Shown piece after piece: positions 11,112 to 23,819 of a stretch of 64,000 bases of DNA. How positions within the stretch are numbered: the stretch's first letter is position 1; each line of letters opens with the position of its first letter. The position numbers and the translations under genes were made by a program. Origin of the DNA: Incurvaria masculella (taxonomy: Eukaryota; Arthropoda; Insecta; Lepidoptera; Incurvariidae); the NCBI GenBank assembly GCA_946894095.1, contig OX335644.1, forward strand, positions 10,955,595 through 11,019,594, written 5' to 3'. Under the pieces are notes generated by a model. The model saw only the letters and a list, made by a program, of their open reading frames with translations. It did not search any database and was not told the origin of the DNA.

Positions 11112-13980
11112 AAAATCAATTTTAATAACAACGATTGTTGTTTTCGTGTTTGTTGTAGAGACAAAACAATTAATAACCTTTAAAAATATGGTTATTAATA
11201 CTTTATTTTATTTCTGCAAAGTAAATATTTTGAAAATCAATGCTTTTTGTAAAAATAAAATAATGTTTTAATAAATATTTATAGAGAACTTTCCAAAATA
11301 AGTTAGTACAAATTTGAAAAAAGTTTCGCCATTTTTTACTTCAATACATATCAATACAATTCAAACATTTCTTAACTCCGTTGCAATTTTAGTAAAAGTA
11401 ATTCACCCGATAGCAGCAGCGGCATACTCGTAGTTCTCAAATTAAATAAATGTCTTCACTTAATCCTGAGGCCAGCGCAAGGCACTGAGAAAGTAGGAAC
11501 ATTGGCCTTTTTCATCAGCTTATATATAAAGTCTTTGTTCACATACTTTTAATCGTGGACCGAAGTAACGTATGACTTCATTTCCATTTAAATTGTATTT
11601 AATAATGTATTTATCACATAAGTAAGTGTATATCCAGTTATAGGTACTTACTAATATACATTGACATTTATTAAAATAAATTACTGCACCTTCACACCGC
11701 TTTCCCGGAGGCAGAGATGATAAAGCGCCATACCTTACGATCACAGCACACCTCTTGCGCTTCATCTACAGACATACACCTTTTCATACATGCTCTACGA
11801 TTATGGGTGCTAATTACCAGACTTTTACGAAGAATTACATCGATTTGTTCGTGTTACGTTCTTCTAGGCCGCCCGGGCACGACACATCCTCTCACTTCTG
11901 CTCGGTAAATTTGTTTCGTCATTTTTTCGTCATCCATTCGTTCCATACACCCAAACTAGCAAAGTAAATTACTATCTTTATCTTATAAACGTACTAAGAC
12001 ATTTTAAAATTTAGAAGTAACTTAACACTGTCCAAGACAGAGGTAGAGCCGTTTGTAAATTGGTTCCAAACTTTTTTAATTGTATGTCACTCTTAACTTT
12101 ATAAGAAACTTGGAATGAACATTGCCATTCAACTTTTGTTATCAAAATCATTTCATAATTATTGTAATGTAATTAATTGGCTAATTGTGTTTTGCAGATT
12201 GTGTTACTTTATAATAAACCATACATCTAATGTGTTACTATAATTTTAACTAGCCATAGTTTGGTCTTTAACTGGATTCTGTCCATCAGGTTAAATGAAA
12301 CCAAAGAAGTATTAAAAGCAATGAAATTGGTGTTTGCTCCGGCGAGGCAACGCCACATAATTATTTTTATTTTTTTATATATTTTCGGACAACATAACAG
12401 ATTACAGACAATTTAACAATAAAGAAATCAACAAACTTGAAATTTCAAAAACTACCAACAAAACGTACACGCCACAAGCAAACATAGTCGCCCTACAAAC
12501 AGATGGCCACTTCGACCATACTACGGAGACACGATATCGACCGCGTGCCACTTCTCCTTTCCTTATCTGCAGTGGGTATAGAGTGCATATTCCTGTTTTA
12601 ATAGTAGTAAATAATACTTCCATGCATCCTACCAATCACATAAAAATTACTTGAATCTTAAGAGCTAATATGTTGAGGTTTTTTAATATTTGTTACCATT
12701 ATAATGTAATGAAATGTCGTAAATAATTACTTACTACATATTGAGAATAAATTAGAGAGAAACCGTCTTGGGAAACGTATCAATCACTCCTACGACAAAC
12801 TTAAGGGTCCAAATTTACATAAAATATAAGTTTGTCGCCATTTCAAAGGCGTCTGGATTTGCCCAAAAAACTGCTCAAGTGCTAAGCCTTTCAACTGGCG
12901 GTCTTAAAACTTTTAATTCCCAGTGGTTTACCGCGCCATACTCTACGGGAGTCGACCCGTGGCAATTCAAGTTGGTATAACACTCCAAAGGAAATAACAT
13001 AATAAACAGATCGCAGTTGCCATCAATTCAGGATTTTCTGACCCGCAATTAGGACGGGTGAATATTTACGCTATCCCAAGCTTTGCCAATAAATCATACC
13101 TTCGTTTTGTTACTAAGGGCCAAAACCCTTGCAAAACTATGGATTAAATTCACGGGGATTTCTAAATCGACCTAATGACATTTCTAAGGATGACCAATCT
13201 GCTTATGGGTAAACTCATCTTAAATTAAAATGTGCCCTAAGGAATAGAGCCCTAAGGTAAAAACGTTTTCAAAGTTTTCAAGGAAAAAAATTGCGGAGTT
13301 TTAATTTTTTTTTTTTGTCAGTTTCAAAGTTAATAAGTGAGTTATAAGGTAGATAATGTTGATGATAGCTTGTTGCGCTTCTTCTTTCTCCATTTTTAGG
13401 GTTCCGAGTTACTGAGTTCGCCGTTTATGTCCGTTTGTCCATGTGTCACAGCAGTGACCTTCATTTTAAACCCGTTTTCCGTTAATTCGTATTGATGTAT
13501 GCTTGAATTGATTTATTTTATAATAAAAATGTAATGAAAGTTCGTAATCTTGATATATTATATTTAAATCTTAGAAAAATGTTCAATAAAAGTATTTAAG
13601 TATTTTTTTTCTTTTTCTCTTTAACATTTATAATTGAAACATGCAAATAAATTTTCTAAAATCTCTGTTGCTGCTTTATATCCCTCAGTCGAATAAATGG
13701 AAAATAGACAAAGTGGTTACAACAAATTTATTTGGTTACTTTCTCAGTTGTGTTTTGTTTCCGCAGGATAAGCGATTCTTAACTCAAATCTCCGCTGCAC
13801 AGAACAATTCAATATTCAGTGCTCCGCTGTCCCATTAGTGCGAAAGTAGATTACCACTACTCACCTTTGGTATCGAAACCTTATTCTGGGAACCCTAAGT
13901 TCGGCTCTACTTGGCCAAATATTTTTTTTCTTCAATTTTATAAAAAAAAAAATTCAAAGCAGCTGAGCATTATATTATTA
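11112..13980. other. Intergenic DNA, no gene seen
   Basis: It is AT-rich with only short chance frames. I could not match any part to the repeat families listed here. Confidence 0.35.
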
Positions 13981-13984
13981 TGAT

Positions 13985-14160
13985 AATATTAGCCCAACAT
14001 ACCATATGGGAACTAGGTTCCATGTCAGGTCGTTACTTATTTGTGCAGCTACATCGAACTGAATTGAAAACGCGCACAGTCTTCATTCAATAAAGGGTAC
14101 AGTTTGTATCCGAACCACGGCCAGCCTCAGCGGTCGAACGGTCAGCCATCCAGAATGCGA
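13985..14160 (-). repeat. 5S-headed SINE, degraded copy with a gap in the body
   Basis: The tail/body landmarks TAGCCCAACATACC and CATATGGGAACTAGGT are followed, after loss of the middle, by GAACCACGGCCAGCCTCAGC and GGTCAGCCATCCAGAA, the start of the 5S-like head seen in full at 38536-38915. Confidence 0.65.
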
Positions 14161-14164
14161 TCTG

Positions 14165-15470
14165 ACAGTTATATTTTAAATCTTTATGAAAAAATGTTTT
14201 AGTACCTACGTGACAACTCAGTTCCCGGTGTAGGATAGCAGACCTGGGCGCCATACGTGTCGCATCCGATTTGATTGTCATAGCAATAATGAGACAATGG
14301 GTAAGAAAACTGCTCATTTATCACGACAGGTGGCGTCTAGGCGACCTACCCTAAAAGATCTCTCAAAGATGTCAGAGACCCTACAAAATTAAATGACACT
14401 GAGTTGATATTATGTAACTGAATGGTCTATAATAACTCAATTTCCTCGATACTATTGTTTCCAATTATTAGCACAAGTCGTGATGGAAAATATCACAATA
14501 ACTTATCCTAAAATATTTAATTTCATACATCGTGTTGGTCAATTACATAAAAATTGATTTGTCAATAATAAAAAGCTTTTCTTTTTCTCCAAACTTTATT
14601 CTAGCAGCATCATGGAGTACATCTTTCATCTAAAAACTCGTACATAAAACTTGACAGGAATGACAGTTTTGACTAAGGCTCATGCGACATCTACAATAAG
14701 CGTTGTGTTTTCTTTCCCATTATTCGGGATAACTGCCCCCTTGAATATTCCACGGACAAAGCGATATGGCAATTAAAACTAAGGAACCATTTATAAAGTT
14801 TGTCACTGTGCAACATTCATTGAAAGCAGACTCTCACCCCAGCTCCAGGCGTGGGTGACATTGCCCTCATTATCCGGCTCAATGGCGGAGCGGGCGTTAT
14901 AATAGGCGAAGCTTCGAAGCCTTTAGTGAAAACTGCGAAAATCGGTCCACCCACGCTCGAGTATGTCGGCCGTGGCATTTATAGTACGAAGGGAAGAAGT
15001 ACGTTCACGTATTTTCATTTCACAGCGATGGAAAGAGAAAAGTCCTGGGTCCCTTATCCAAGGATACTTTGAGTTGACAGAAATAGACCGATTGTCGCTA
15101 TTTTAGATGTAACGACATAAAAATACGTGACAAAATGGAAACATGAAAACTCCGTTTTTGCCAGTTTATATGACACATCCGAGTGCATGGTTTCATCCTG
15201 TGGATGATGAATAACAATAGACATTAATTCGCGTAGTAATTAAACGCCAGCTACTAAGATTTTAATTTTACTACAGAGAAACGTCTGTTCATATACGCTT
15301 TTCAATTACGGGTGCCATGTAGGTGTGTAGTCAGGTGACTAGTTCCTACTATGCTATGCTTAATGTGAAAATAAAATGCAATATTTAACAACTATCACAA
15401 TGGACCCTTTAATAATACCTTAGTATAAACATTTTGGTCGAGGCACTGAATTGTATCCTACAGCCATGAG
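14165..15470. other. Intergenic DNA, no gene seen
   Basis: Only chance frames are present; no repeat family recognised. Confidence 0.35.
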
Positions 15471-15474
15471 GCCA

Positions 15475-15597
15475 TCCATTTCAATGTTGCCGTGCTCATA
15501 AAGGGAAGCTTCTGGCACGACCCCGAAAATGCGGTGTTTTGGGAATTATATCATGACTGTAGTTGTGTTATGAGGCATCCATGTCCAGTTACATAAC
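15475..15597 (+). repeat. SINE tail/body fragment
   Basis: It reads as the complement of the other copies: GTTGCCGTGCTCATAAAGGG through GGCATCCATGTCCAGTTACA. Confidence 0.65.
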
Positions 15598-15890
15598 AAA
15601 ACCGGCCAAGCTCAAGTCGGACTCGCACACGAAGGGTTTCGTACCATCATACAAGATTTAACACAAACAAAACCACCCTTTTTATTTTCGTCATCACCTT
15701 TCATTTTTATTATTTTTAAATATTACCTCTTTGTTGTTATAGCGACAAAATAAATACACACTGTGAAAATGTCAGCCCCCCTATGATAGAGGGATGGACG
15801 GACGGACGGACGGACGGACGGACGGACGGACGGACGGACGGACGGACGGACGGACGGACGGACGGACGGACAGCGGAGGCTTAGTAATAG
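15598..15890 (+). mobile_element. Interspersed element with (GGAC)n microsatellite, Helitron-like (MINE type), 3'-truncated
   Basis: It opens CCGGCCAAGCTCAAGTCGGA, then CGCACACGAAGGGTTTCGTA. A stretch GTTATAGCGACAAAATAAAT and a pure GGAC tetranucleotide run (about 15793-15870) follow, then CAGCGGAGGCTTAGTAATAG. The complete version is at 47030-47360. The family resembles the microsatellite-associated elements with (GTCY)n tracts described from Lepidoptera and proposed as Helitron-derived (memory). The open frame here encoding repeated Pro-Ser-Val-Arg is just a translation of the tetranucleotide. Confidence 0.75.
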
Positions 15891-15891
15891 G

Positions 15892-17000
15892 GATCTATAA
15901 TAAATAGAAATTATATTGAAATGAACAAAACAAGGTCTATGACTATTGCTCACTATCTCATTTACCGAGAAGCTCCCCAGCAAAGCGTCTGGATGAGAAA
16001 CTCTGACAGTGTTTATTTCTAGTTTTTATTAGATATGTAGTTGTTATGGTGCTTTCTATATGTACGAACAAATGTACCTTCTTTCACAGCTGCTGTGACA
16101 CTGCACGTTGTTTTGTTAATTCCAATATTTTTTTTAAATTATTACAGATGTGGCGTTTTTCAATTACTGGACATGGATGACTCATACCACACAGCATTTC
16201 TCCAAGCTATAACTAGGACCAAAGAATTTTCAATTACTTTAAGATATAATGCACAACTCGGAATTCGCAAGTTGGATTTATTCTTTTGAAAGTTTGCAAT
16301 ACCTTAAAACCCAAAGCAAAAGCCGCGCTGGTGGGTTTCTTGATGATTAAAGCGGTACAACATGGGTACAACTGGCGCCACGCGGGTGGCCAAGCAACGA
16401 GTAACGGGGGGCGTGATACGGCCAGGCACTACGCTCACTCAGGCCTTTGTAGAGACTGGCGTAATCAGTGGGATGCAGTGCCCCGTTAAGGTTCAGGAGT
16501 TACTATCTAGCAGCTGATACTAGCCCCCTCGTAATCTTGGGATCATGGATCAGCGGCCGAAGGCATAAGAGCGCAATACACACGAAGTATAAAACTATGG
16601 TAAATGGAAATGTATAGCAGTTTTAGTTAGATTGCTATTGAAGGGCCTCGACGTTTGAAAATGTACAACGGAAATACCGGTTATACAGGAATGGAAACAA
16701 ATAACAGTCAAGGGGATTCACTGGGCACGCCACATAGTTAAAACAAGTAGGAATTAAAGTTATTCAAACATAAACTGCAAGTCACATCTCGAGAATTTGT
16801 CGGTGACTCACCACCAAGTGTGGCTAATGCGAAAGTGGCAAGAAATCATTTTGACATGAAACAGAATATGCGTTCCTGGAACCAAAGTCTTATTGTTTTC
16901 GGCCATGTATTGACAGGCAAATAAAATAGGAGGGTATCTCTATGATCACACTATGTCACTCACGGTCAACCCAAATGTTACTCTATTTTTTTTTTTTTTT
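15892..17000. other. Intergenic DNA with a SINE tail scrap
   Basis: 16160-16195 has TACTGGACATGGATGACTCATA, part of the SINE tail. 16330-16500 is GC-richer but unrecognised. No gene seen. Confidence 0.35.
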
Positions 17001-17002
17001 AT

Positions 17003-17120
17003 GTGACTGGACATGGATGGCTAATACCACAAGTTCTGTCATGGTATTAGCCCAACACACCACATGGGAACTAGGTGCCATGCCAGGACCTTCCTTATAT
17101 TGCACGGCTACATACCATGC
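17003..17120 (-). repeat. SINE tail and partial body
   Basis: It contains GTGACTGGACATGGATGGCT, AGCCCAACACACCACATGGG and TTGCACGGCTACAT, then stops without the head. Confidence 0.75.
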
Positions 17121-17744
17121 AAAAACTAAATTGATAAATGTATCCTTTTTTCTTCAGTAATTTTAAATGTTTTTTCAGCTCCTACACATCAATACTTGGT
17201 AGTTCCGGCAAATCTGGTGACGTATCGATTCACTGGACCGTTTTTTCGTGCGTCGCAACATGTACCTTCGAATAGGAAACGACGAAGTTACGATGTAACC
17301 GATAAACGGCGTGTACCGCAACAATACTGCCGTATTGGAACCGATAAACGGCGAGTGACGGAAGGTCGGAAACAGTGAGGTCGGCGTCCTCGGAGGCGAC
17401 GTCCCAAAAATGGAAGCGTTTTCGAAAAAAGAACATTAGTCGAATATTATGAATGGTAAGATATGGCCAGAAAATCGTTTTCGGCAATTTACCAAGGTTT
17501 CAATTTTTTTTTGTTTTACATTAAGGCAGAAAGATCACAACTTCTGAATTGTATTATTTTGTATTATTCTCTCCCGACCATTAGGTACATTCCATATGTT
17601 TAATGTATATAGATAACACCACACATACTTTCAGAATACTAGCGGACATGGACTGCAAATATTGACTGTTTAAACATGTTTCCGTCGTTACTCAAATCAT
17701 ATTTTGCACCGGACACTAGAGCCAGTCGTATGTTGACTGAAGTA

Positions 17745-17830
17745 AAATTAACGTTTTAACCGGACTTAATGGATTTCATATGGTTAGTCCGGTGATAATC
17801 CGCGTACTAAATTTTGACTTTCAAGTTACG
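17745..17830. mobile_element. Palindromic MITE fragment
   Basis: It contains ATGGTTAGTCCGGTGATAAT and CGCGTACTAAATTTTGAC, matching the interior of 39231-39360; the outer ends are lost. Confidence 0.5.
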
Positions 17831-18170
17831 TTACTTATTGTGTAACCCCACAGTCCATGCATGTGGTGTAAACTGATGCCCGATCTTCAATAATTTTGAA
17901 TCAAGAACTTTTTGAGTTTTGATCGTAGCTTTTTGAGACCCTTGATTTTTCTCAAATAAACTTATTTCCATCTTGCTATAAAAAAGATAGCATTTCCACC
18001 TGGGAACGAACCGAATTCAAATCAGTGACAATGCAAAAGGATTCGGGAAATAATTTCGGAGAAAACATGCTTATTTCACCAAGATATATTCCGAAATTCA
18101 GAGTGGTCAATCCGCGTTCTCACCTAAATTGGCGTTTACGGAACTTCGAAGTTACATAAAAACGTCAAAC

Positions 18171-18195
18171 TCCATTCTTCTTCTTCTTCTTCTTT
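18171..18195. repeat. CTT microsatellite
   Basis: A short run of TTC/CTT units. Confidence 0.8.
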
Positions 18196-18246
18196 AAGCT
18201 GTCAATATCAAACTCCCGATTTGTATGAAAACGCAAAGTCGCTCTA

Positions 18247-18306
18247 GACGCTAATACCATGACTGAAGGTGTGGTATTAGCCATCCATGTCCTGTCACAT
18301 AAAAAA
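18247..18306 (+). repeat. SINE tail fragment
   Basis: It contains GGTATTAGCCATCCATGTCC, the inverted tail of the SINE family, followed by an A-run. Confidence 0.65.
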
Positions 18307-18309
18307 ACG

Positions 18310-19500
18310 GCAACGTCAACCTATTTACGGCGACGGTGAGTAAGCTTTCAAATCAAACTCAGACTCGAAAATGTTAGTTAACTTAACGCCCACTGCGCGC
18401 GCTCTTCAATTTCTCCATATATTTGAAATCGCCAGTCGGAGTCCCCGCCAGTCGATCGGTTTTGCGTAAATGCTAATTTAGGGACAACTGGGACTAGGGC
18501 TCAGTAAACTGTATTCTTTATGTTTCATTTAAAAATATACTTCGATTAAACATTCTCAGATTCTTTACATATTATAGATGTTGCTGACCAAATCTTTATG
18601 TAATACTTTTAATTGTATATATTTTTATATCTACAACTGAGTAGGTACCTACTTTTATACATAGATTTGCTCGACTGTAATTCGAATTCGCTATGGCGGT
18701 CGTAAAGACGCTAATAACGAAGATTGAGTGTTAGGAGCCTTCATGAGACTAATTTGGTGAGGCACGTCACACGCGAACTTCAACGTTTCATGATTATAGC
18801 TTTTGTTGATTTCTGTTCATTACCTCCTAAATTGCGCACTGAACTTGTATGGATATACATATATTTTTTACCGTAAAATGTACTTTGTTAAATATAACAA
18901 AAATCCATGCCAAGTGCTCAACTAGAAAGTACCTACTGTTAGACCTGTCGGAGCGAACCAAATTGGCATGATAAGTTATAATAATTCTAAAGTCGTTGAT
19001 TTTTTTACAGGCAATGTAGTTTCCTTATGTTTTCGGTGGGGTATTTTGTATCATGTGGGTTGGAACGTGGTGACTGTGAGATGATCGTATCGTGATAGGT
19101 TAGTTTAGGTGAGTGTCAATTTCAGCCTGGAGGTCTTCACAAAAGCCGGCTCCGGACCTAAGGAGTGCAGCGGCGAGAAGATCGGCTCCAAGTCGTTGAT
19201 GAAGGAGTGCCTCGGAGATCTCAGTCGGGATGATAGGTCAGGTTTCGAATCTATGGAGTAACACACCAAGGTCAACTATGTGAATATCTCTCCCTTTGTG
19301 GTATCAATCAAGAGTCGTGGAAAATCTATGTTAGAACTGAATAGAAGAAACTTGACCGAGACTACGGACTGATCCCACAGTGGAAGACAAGAATCCTGAG
19401 GAAGAATTCAAATAAACACCAAATCATGGAGGTGAAGAAATAATCACCAAATGCGGATGAATGTGGTTTATTTGAGATCAATTTGTACAGCGGTGTGTTA
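18310..19500. other. Intergenic DNA, no gene seen
   Basis: No coding frame or matched repeat. 19130-19260 is slightly GC-richer. Confidence 0.35.
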
Positions 19501-19504
19501 AATT

Positions 19505-19900
19505 TTGTTACTTTCGGATCTCATACCCTCCGGATCGCGTGTCGGGCAGGATCAGCTAATTGGCCCCGGACCGCACCGCAAGGCGCGGGCACCAAACAGC
19601 TGGGCTGGTGGATCCGCAAAATGTGCGATGACAGGCCCTAGCCTGGTGGTGAGGAGTGGAGAAGACTGCAAGTTTGAAGGCGGACTCAGCCAGTCGCGGG
19701 CCCAAGCACCATGAACGACGCGGAGGCGTCTCGGCTGGTCGCGGGCGCAAGGCACCACGTACCACGAACCAGCAAGTCGCGGGCCCAAGGCACCACGTCC
19801 GTCGACACTTCACTGCACTTACAGCCCCTTGGTTGGGTGAGCTCAAGGCTCGACTAAAGCCCCTTAGCTAGGTGAGCTCAATGCTCCACTACGGAAAATG
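19505..19900. repeat. GC-rich block with short degenerate tandem units
   Basis: GTCGCGGGCCCAAG followed by a CACCA block recurs around 19692, 19737 and 19773. A second unit (GCCCCTT-GGTGAGCTCAA-GCTC) repeats at about 19825-19890. Several frames are open on both strands because stops are rare in GC-rich sequence. None resembles a protein. Confidence 0.5.
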
Positions 19901-20684
19901 CTGCTTCTTGAAATTAGGAAAGCTCCTTCATGGGAGCTACTTTTCAAAACCACGGGCTACAGTGTTGAGCCATATTTCGCACAGATTCTAAACTTTCAAA
20001 AAGATGTTTCCATTATGTGGATGGGGAACAACTCGCGCTGAGGGCATCGCGAGGATTCCTCAGCAATCCAGCTGATTGCGTCGAATGCTTCAAAACGTGC
20101 ACCTGCACGGAGCGGTGACCGGGGACGAACTGCCCTAGCTTTTCATTTTCTACCAATCGGAGGAACTGGCCTTTGTTTATTTAAAAATTTAGAAAGGCAT
20201 CCGGATTGGTCCAAGAATCTCGTATCCTCGTTTTCATTGGTCGAGACCTTAGGAACAAATATTTTCTTTTCATCTGTAACTCCAGCTTCGAAACTAGGCA
20301 GGATTTATTCTTTTCCTCTAATTTTAGTGGCCATTTTAATGGTTTTATTAATTTCCTTTTTTTCTAATCATCCAATACAAATTGAAAGGAAGTATGAATA
20401 TTCAAACACTACACTATTACTCATGATTAGATAATTTCGTGGCTGGCCCGTTTTCTATGCAATAATTAATATACAATTTCCTTTTTATAGGAGAAATTTT
20501 AAAAATATTTATATTAAAAGAAAAATTATAAATCGTAGGAAGTTAACCTAAATCTGGTGTAAAGTGCCACCGTCAATGTACAACTAGTAAAAAAATATTT
20601 TACAATCTAATCTCACTTCACGGAGATGGCATGCAATCGTCATATCACAATTGTGGAGACGGCGTGGTGGCTGAGGGGGCGATA
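19901..20684. other. Intergenic DNA, no gene seen
   Basis: AT-rich, short chance frames only. Confidence 0.35.
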
Positions 20685-20792
20685 GAGGCCGGCGGCGCAG
20701 CGGTGAGGAGGGCGTGCGCTGCGGTGAGGGGGGGGGGGGGCGTGCGCTGCGGCGAGGAGGGGGGGGGGCGTGCGCTGCGGTGAGGGCGGAAC
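20685..20792. repeat. G-run tandem array (CGTGCGCTGCGG units)
   Basis: Units of GCGTGCGCTGCGGTGAGG separated by runs of 8 to 12 G occur three times, flanked by GGCGGCGCAGCGG and GGGCGGAACGG. The G-runs could fold as a quadruplex (inference). The open frames here are artefacts of the repeat. Confidence 0.7.
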
Positions 20793-22555
20793 GGAGGCGG
20801 CTGTGAAGATAAACATTCTCCTTGGGGATTCAATTTCGCCGTCTGCTGCTGAGCGCATACATTCGTTAAGGATATTGCAGTCGTTCTGTGTTAACAAACT
20901 TCCCGTGGAGCTTAGCTATCTCTTGCTCATTTCAGTGCGTCGTCGGTCGCTGAGCTTATGCAAATTTGTATTATATTTAAATCTTCCATCGCGTCAAACT
21001 TCCTTTACCATGACGCGTCTGATCCACGGAGATTTCCGTGATGTAGCCCATGAATATATTATTCTTTTGGATTTTTTTACTAAATTGGAGCAGCATCTTT
21101 GGCATTATGATGATCATTTTCTAACTGCACACTGGTCTAAAAATACAATAATATAGCCCTTAAAATAGGAGTAAAATAGGTATAGGATAATATAAAAAAT
21201 AACGCTCATTTATTTTGGATTTTGTTTCCATTCATTCAAGTGATGGATTGCATTCAATTGAATATTATATATTATGTGGTATAAATACGAATGTGTTAAT
21301 TATTCTTTATACATGATGTTAATTGTTGAATAAAATAACATGTAATGATAAATATAAACAAATAATTCCTGCGTTGTAGGGTTGAAAAAAATAATAAATT
21401 GAAATAGAAAAATGTTAAAAAGAACAATAAATAAATTTTGACAAATCTTTACATGGCAGGATCTCATTGACATCTTGCACTGAAAACTCCACACTGGAAA
21501 AAATATACCTTTTTCGAAACGACAGGGTTGTTGGAAAGATGAGGCTTTTAGGGTGTTCATTCGGTTACAACATCCAGAGCAAATTAAGAAACTTTTTCCT
21601 CTTCCACTGTTTCAGGAAAAGTTGGTGATTTCTTCGGCATTGTCCCCCTCACGAAAACATTTATTTTCTAGCATTTACGTAAACATATTACTCCATACAC
21701 TGGTTTGTGTTCCGTGGCGCCACAATCGTTCGTCATTATTTCTGCTAATACTCCCAAAAATAAAAGAAGTTACAATGTAATAAAACGAGTATTAAAAAGG
21801 CCGCATTTGTGAGATAATTATGAGGCATGGGGCAAAATTTGCTGATTGTAGATGGCAACTTTTTGCGATATATTACATAACTATCTCAGATACGCTAGCA
21901 TTTTTTATTGTTTTATTGCATTAAATACACAACTGCTAAGTATGCTCGCAAATAAAGTGGTACTTTGTCTCTTCCTATTAAGAAGGTACAGCTACGAACG
22001 ACCCTGGCCCCATCTAATTTGACGCTCACACCCCCTTAAGGGGTTGTTAGCACCGAATTGCATTCAGTTCCATAAGAGCGTGAATAATACAACATTTAAC
22101 TTTATTTAAAAAAAAATTCTACTAATTTTCATAATTAAAAAAATACATTTGTAGATCGATGGCCATAATTTAAAGACAAAACTGTAAATCCCGGATGCTT
22201 TGATTGCTCAAACGGGGCAAATAAGTATAATAATTCATAAAAAAAAAATAACAAAGAAGGGGAATCTCACATACATATAATTATAAGTTTGAAACATATG
22301 CTGTCAATCAATTTATCTTTCATCTTTTTGATAATTCAATTATAAAATATTAACATGGGCTTTCACTTAGGCTATTTTAGACTTATTTATGTAACTAGTT
22401 GAATGTGATCGGGTGCTAACACCCCCTTAGCAGTCCATCCGAGATCAGCCTCGAGACAAGAGACGAAGAAGACATTCAAAAAGCACACAAAGACAGAAAT
22501 GTATTAGATTATTTTTAAATTTCTTGGCTCAATAAGCTGCAATTGGATTAGTAGG
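20793..22555. other. Intergenic DNA, no gene seen
   Basis: AT-rich. A 128-codon open frame at 20770-21156 begins in the G-rich array and has no recognisable motif. Confidence 0.35.
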
Positions 22556-22682
22556 TCGACAATTTCCCGCCGGCGCATCGCACGCCGCCGCCGGCGCGCC
22601 GCAGCCGCCGACACCGCACTCAGCTGCACCCGTCGCCGCGGGGCGCCACCGCAGCGCCGCCACCACCGCGCCGCGACAATAT
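22556..22682. other. GC-rich, CpG-dense island of unknown role
   Basis: It is dominated by GCCGCC/GCGCCG units with very high CpG, standing out from AT-rich flanks. No gene start could be tied to it. Confidence 0.4.
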
Positions 22683-22937
22683 TCTCTATTCCACGGAAAT
22701 ATCCATCCCTAAAATGAAACTCGCGGTAGTTTATTTCGCCCGGCTCTGCCCGGTACGTCAGGAGCACTGCCCGGATTTCGGGACGTGCGCGAACTGCATA
22801 CTGCCGTGATTTACCACGGCCGGGGCTCTTATAATATTCTTGTAACGTCGGAGAGACAGCTTAGCGGGAATCCCGACAGGTCTCGTTCGTTCTAAATTGT
22901 TAATGACTTCTCTCGAATTAGTAGGAAAGTCGTTTAA

Positions 22938-22980
22938 AAAATCCTTTGATTTAACGAAAAAAATCCTTTGATTTAACGAA
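22938..22980. repeat. Short direct repeat
   Basis: AAATCCTTTGATTTAACGA occurs twice back to back. Confidence 0.7.
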
Positions 22981-23034
22981 ATATCCCTAAGTTTTTTAAT
23001 GTAACACATATATGGCTAAAACTACAACGACCGT

Positions 23035-23402
23035 CATGATGAACCGAACACACCGCAGTCCCGAAGGAATTAGGTGCCATGCCAGCCAGCGCCTTCCCTT
23101 TATGACATATACATTTGAATTGATGGAAAATACAGACAATTTTCGATGGCTGCTTCGACCACATTTCTTCCAACGCCATGGTTCCACCTCGGGCGCACTT
23201 AAACATAAAACCTAGTAGGGTAAAGGGACCTACAGTTTTACATTGATTTTGAACCATGGAGCAGCTCGCATTGTGACGAAATGCACTGATCCCAACTAAG
23301 AAAAAGAAATGGTACACTAGATTGCAAGTACATGATGGTGATCGATCCCATGACCCTTCGCGTAACAGCAAATCTCCGTGCCCCTGTGCTACGAGCCGCT
23401 AA
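23035..23402 (-). mobile_element. SINE with tRNA-type head, diverged copy
   Basis: The body has CCCGAAGGAATTAGGTGCCA and GAACCATGGAGCAGCTCGCA. The head region 23325-23400 is eroded (CTACGAGCCGCT at its end matches the tRNA-headed copies), and the tail is missing. Confidence 0.65.
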
Positions 23403-23819
23403 AGTAAACAAATTACTTTGAGTTTGAGTCTTAATGCATATTAATTAACGCTAAAGGGACTCGCCTAATCAGCAAAGTGCGCCAAATTGAATACGCGTCC
23501 TTGCTTCGACCCGTTTGTTCACTAGAGGCAAAATATTTTGCCAATTAAGCGGAAATGGCGTTACGCAATCTTTGTTTTCACTTTCTTAAAATATTTGCGT
23601 ACCTATTGGAATCGATAATAAATTAATCTCACTCACGCACATCATTACTTTTTCAGAATTTGCAGGAGTGCATAATAACTTTATGCAGTGGCTTACATCG
23701 ATCCAAAAAAAACAGAAATAAATAACCATAGTTGTCTTTATAGAGGAAATACCTCGGAAGGGAGTTAATTCCATTCTTTACCGACACTATAAATTAAGGA
23801 AGTCGAAGATCGGTGGGTT

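Noticed and set aside
15723..15983. Open frame with repeated Pro-Ser-Val-Arg
   Set aside because: It is a translation of the GGAC microsatellite inside an interspersed element.
19505..19900. GC-rich region as a coding exon
   Set aside because: Several frames are open on both strands and the sequence is internally repetitive, so openness reflects composition.
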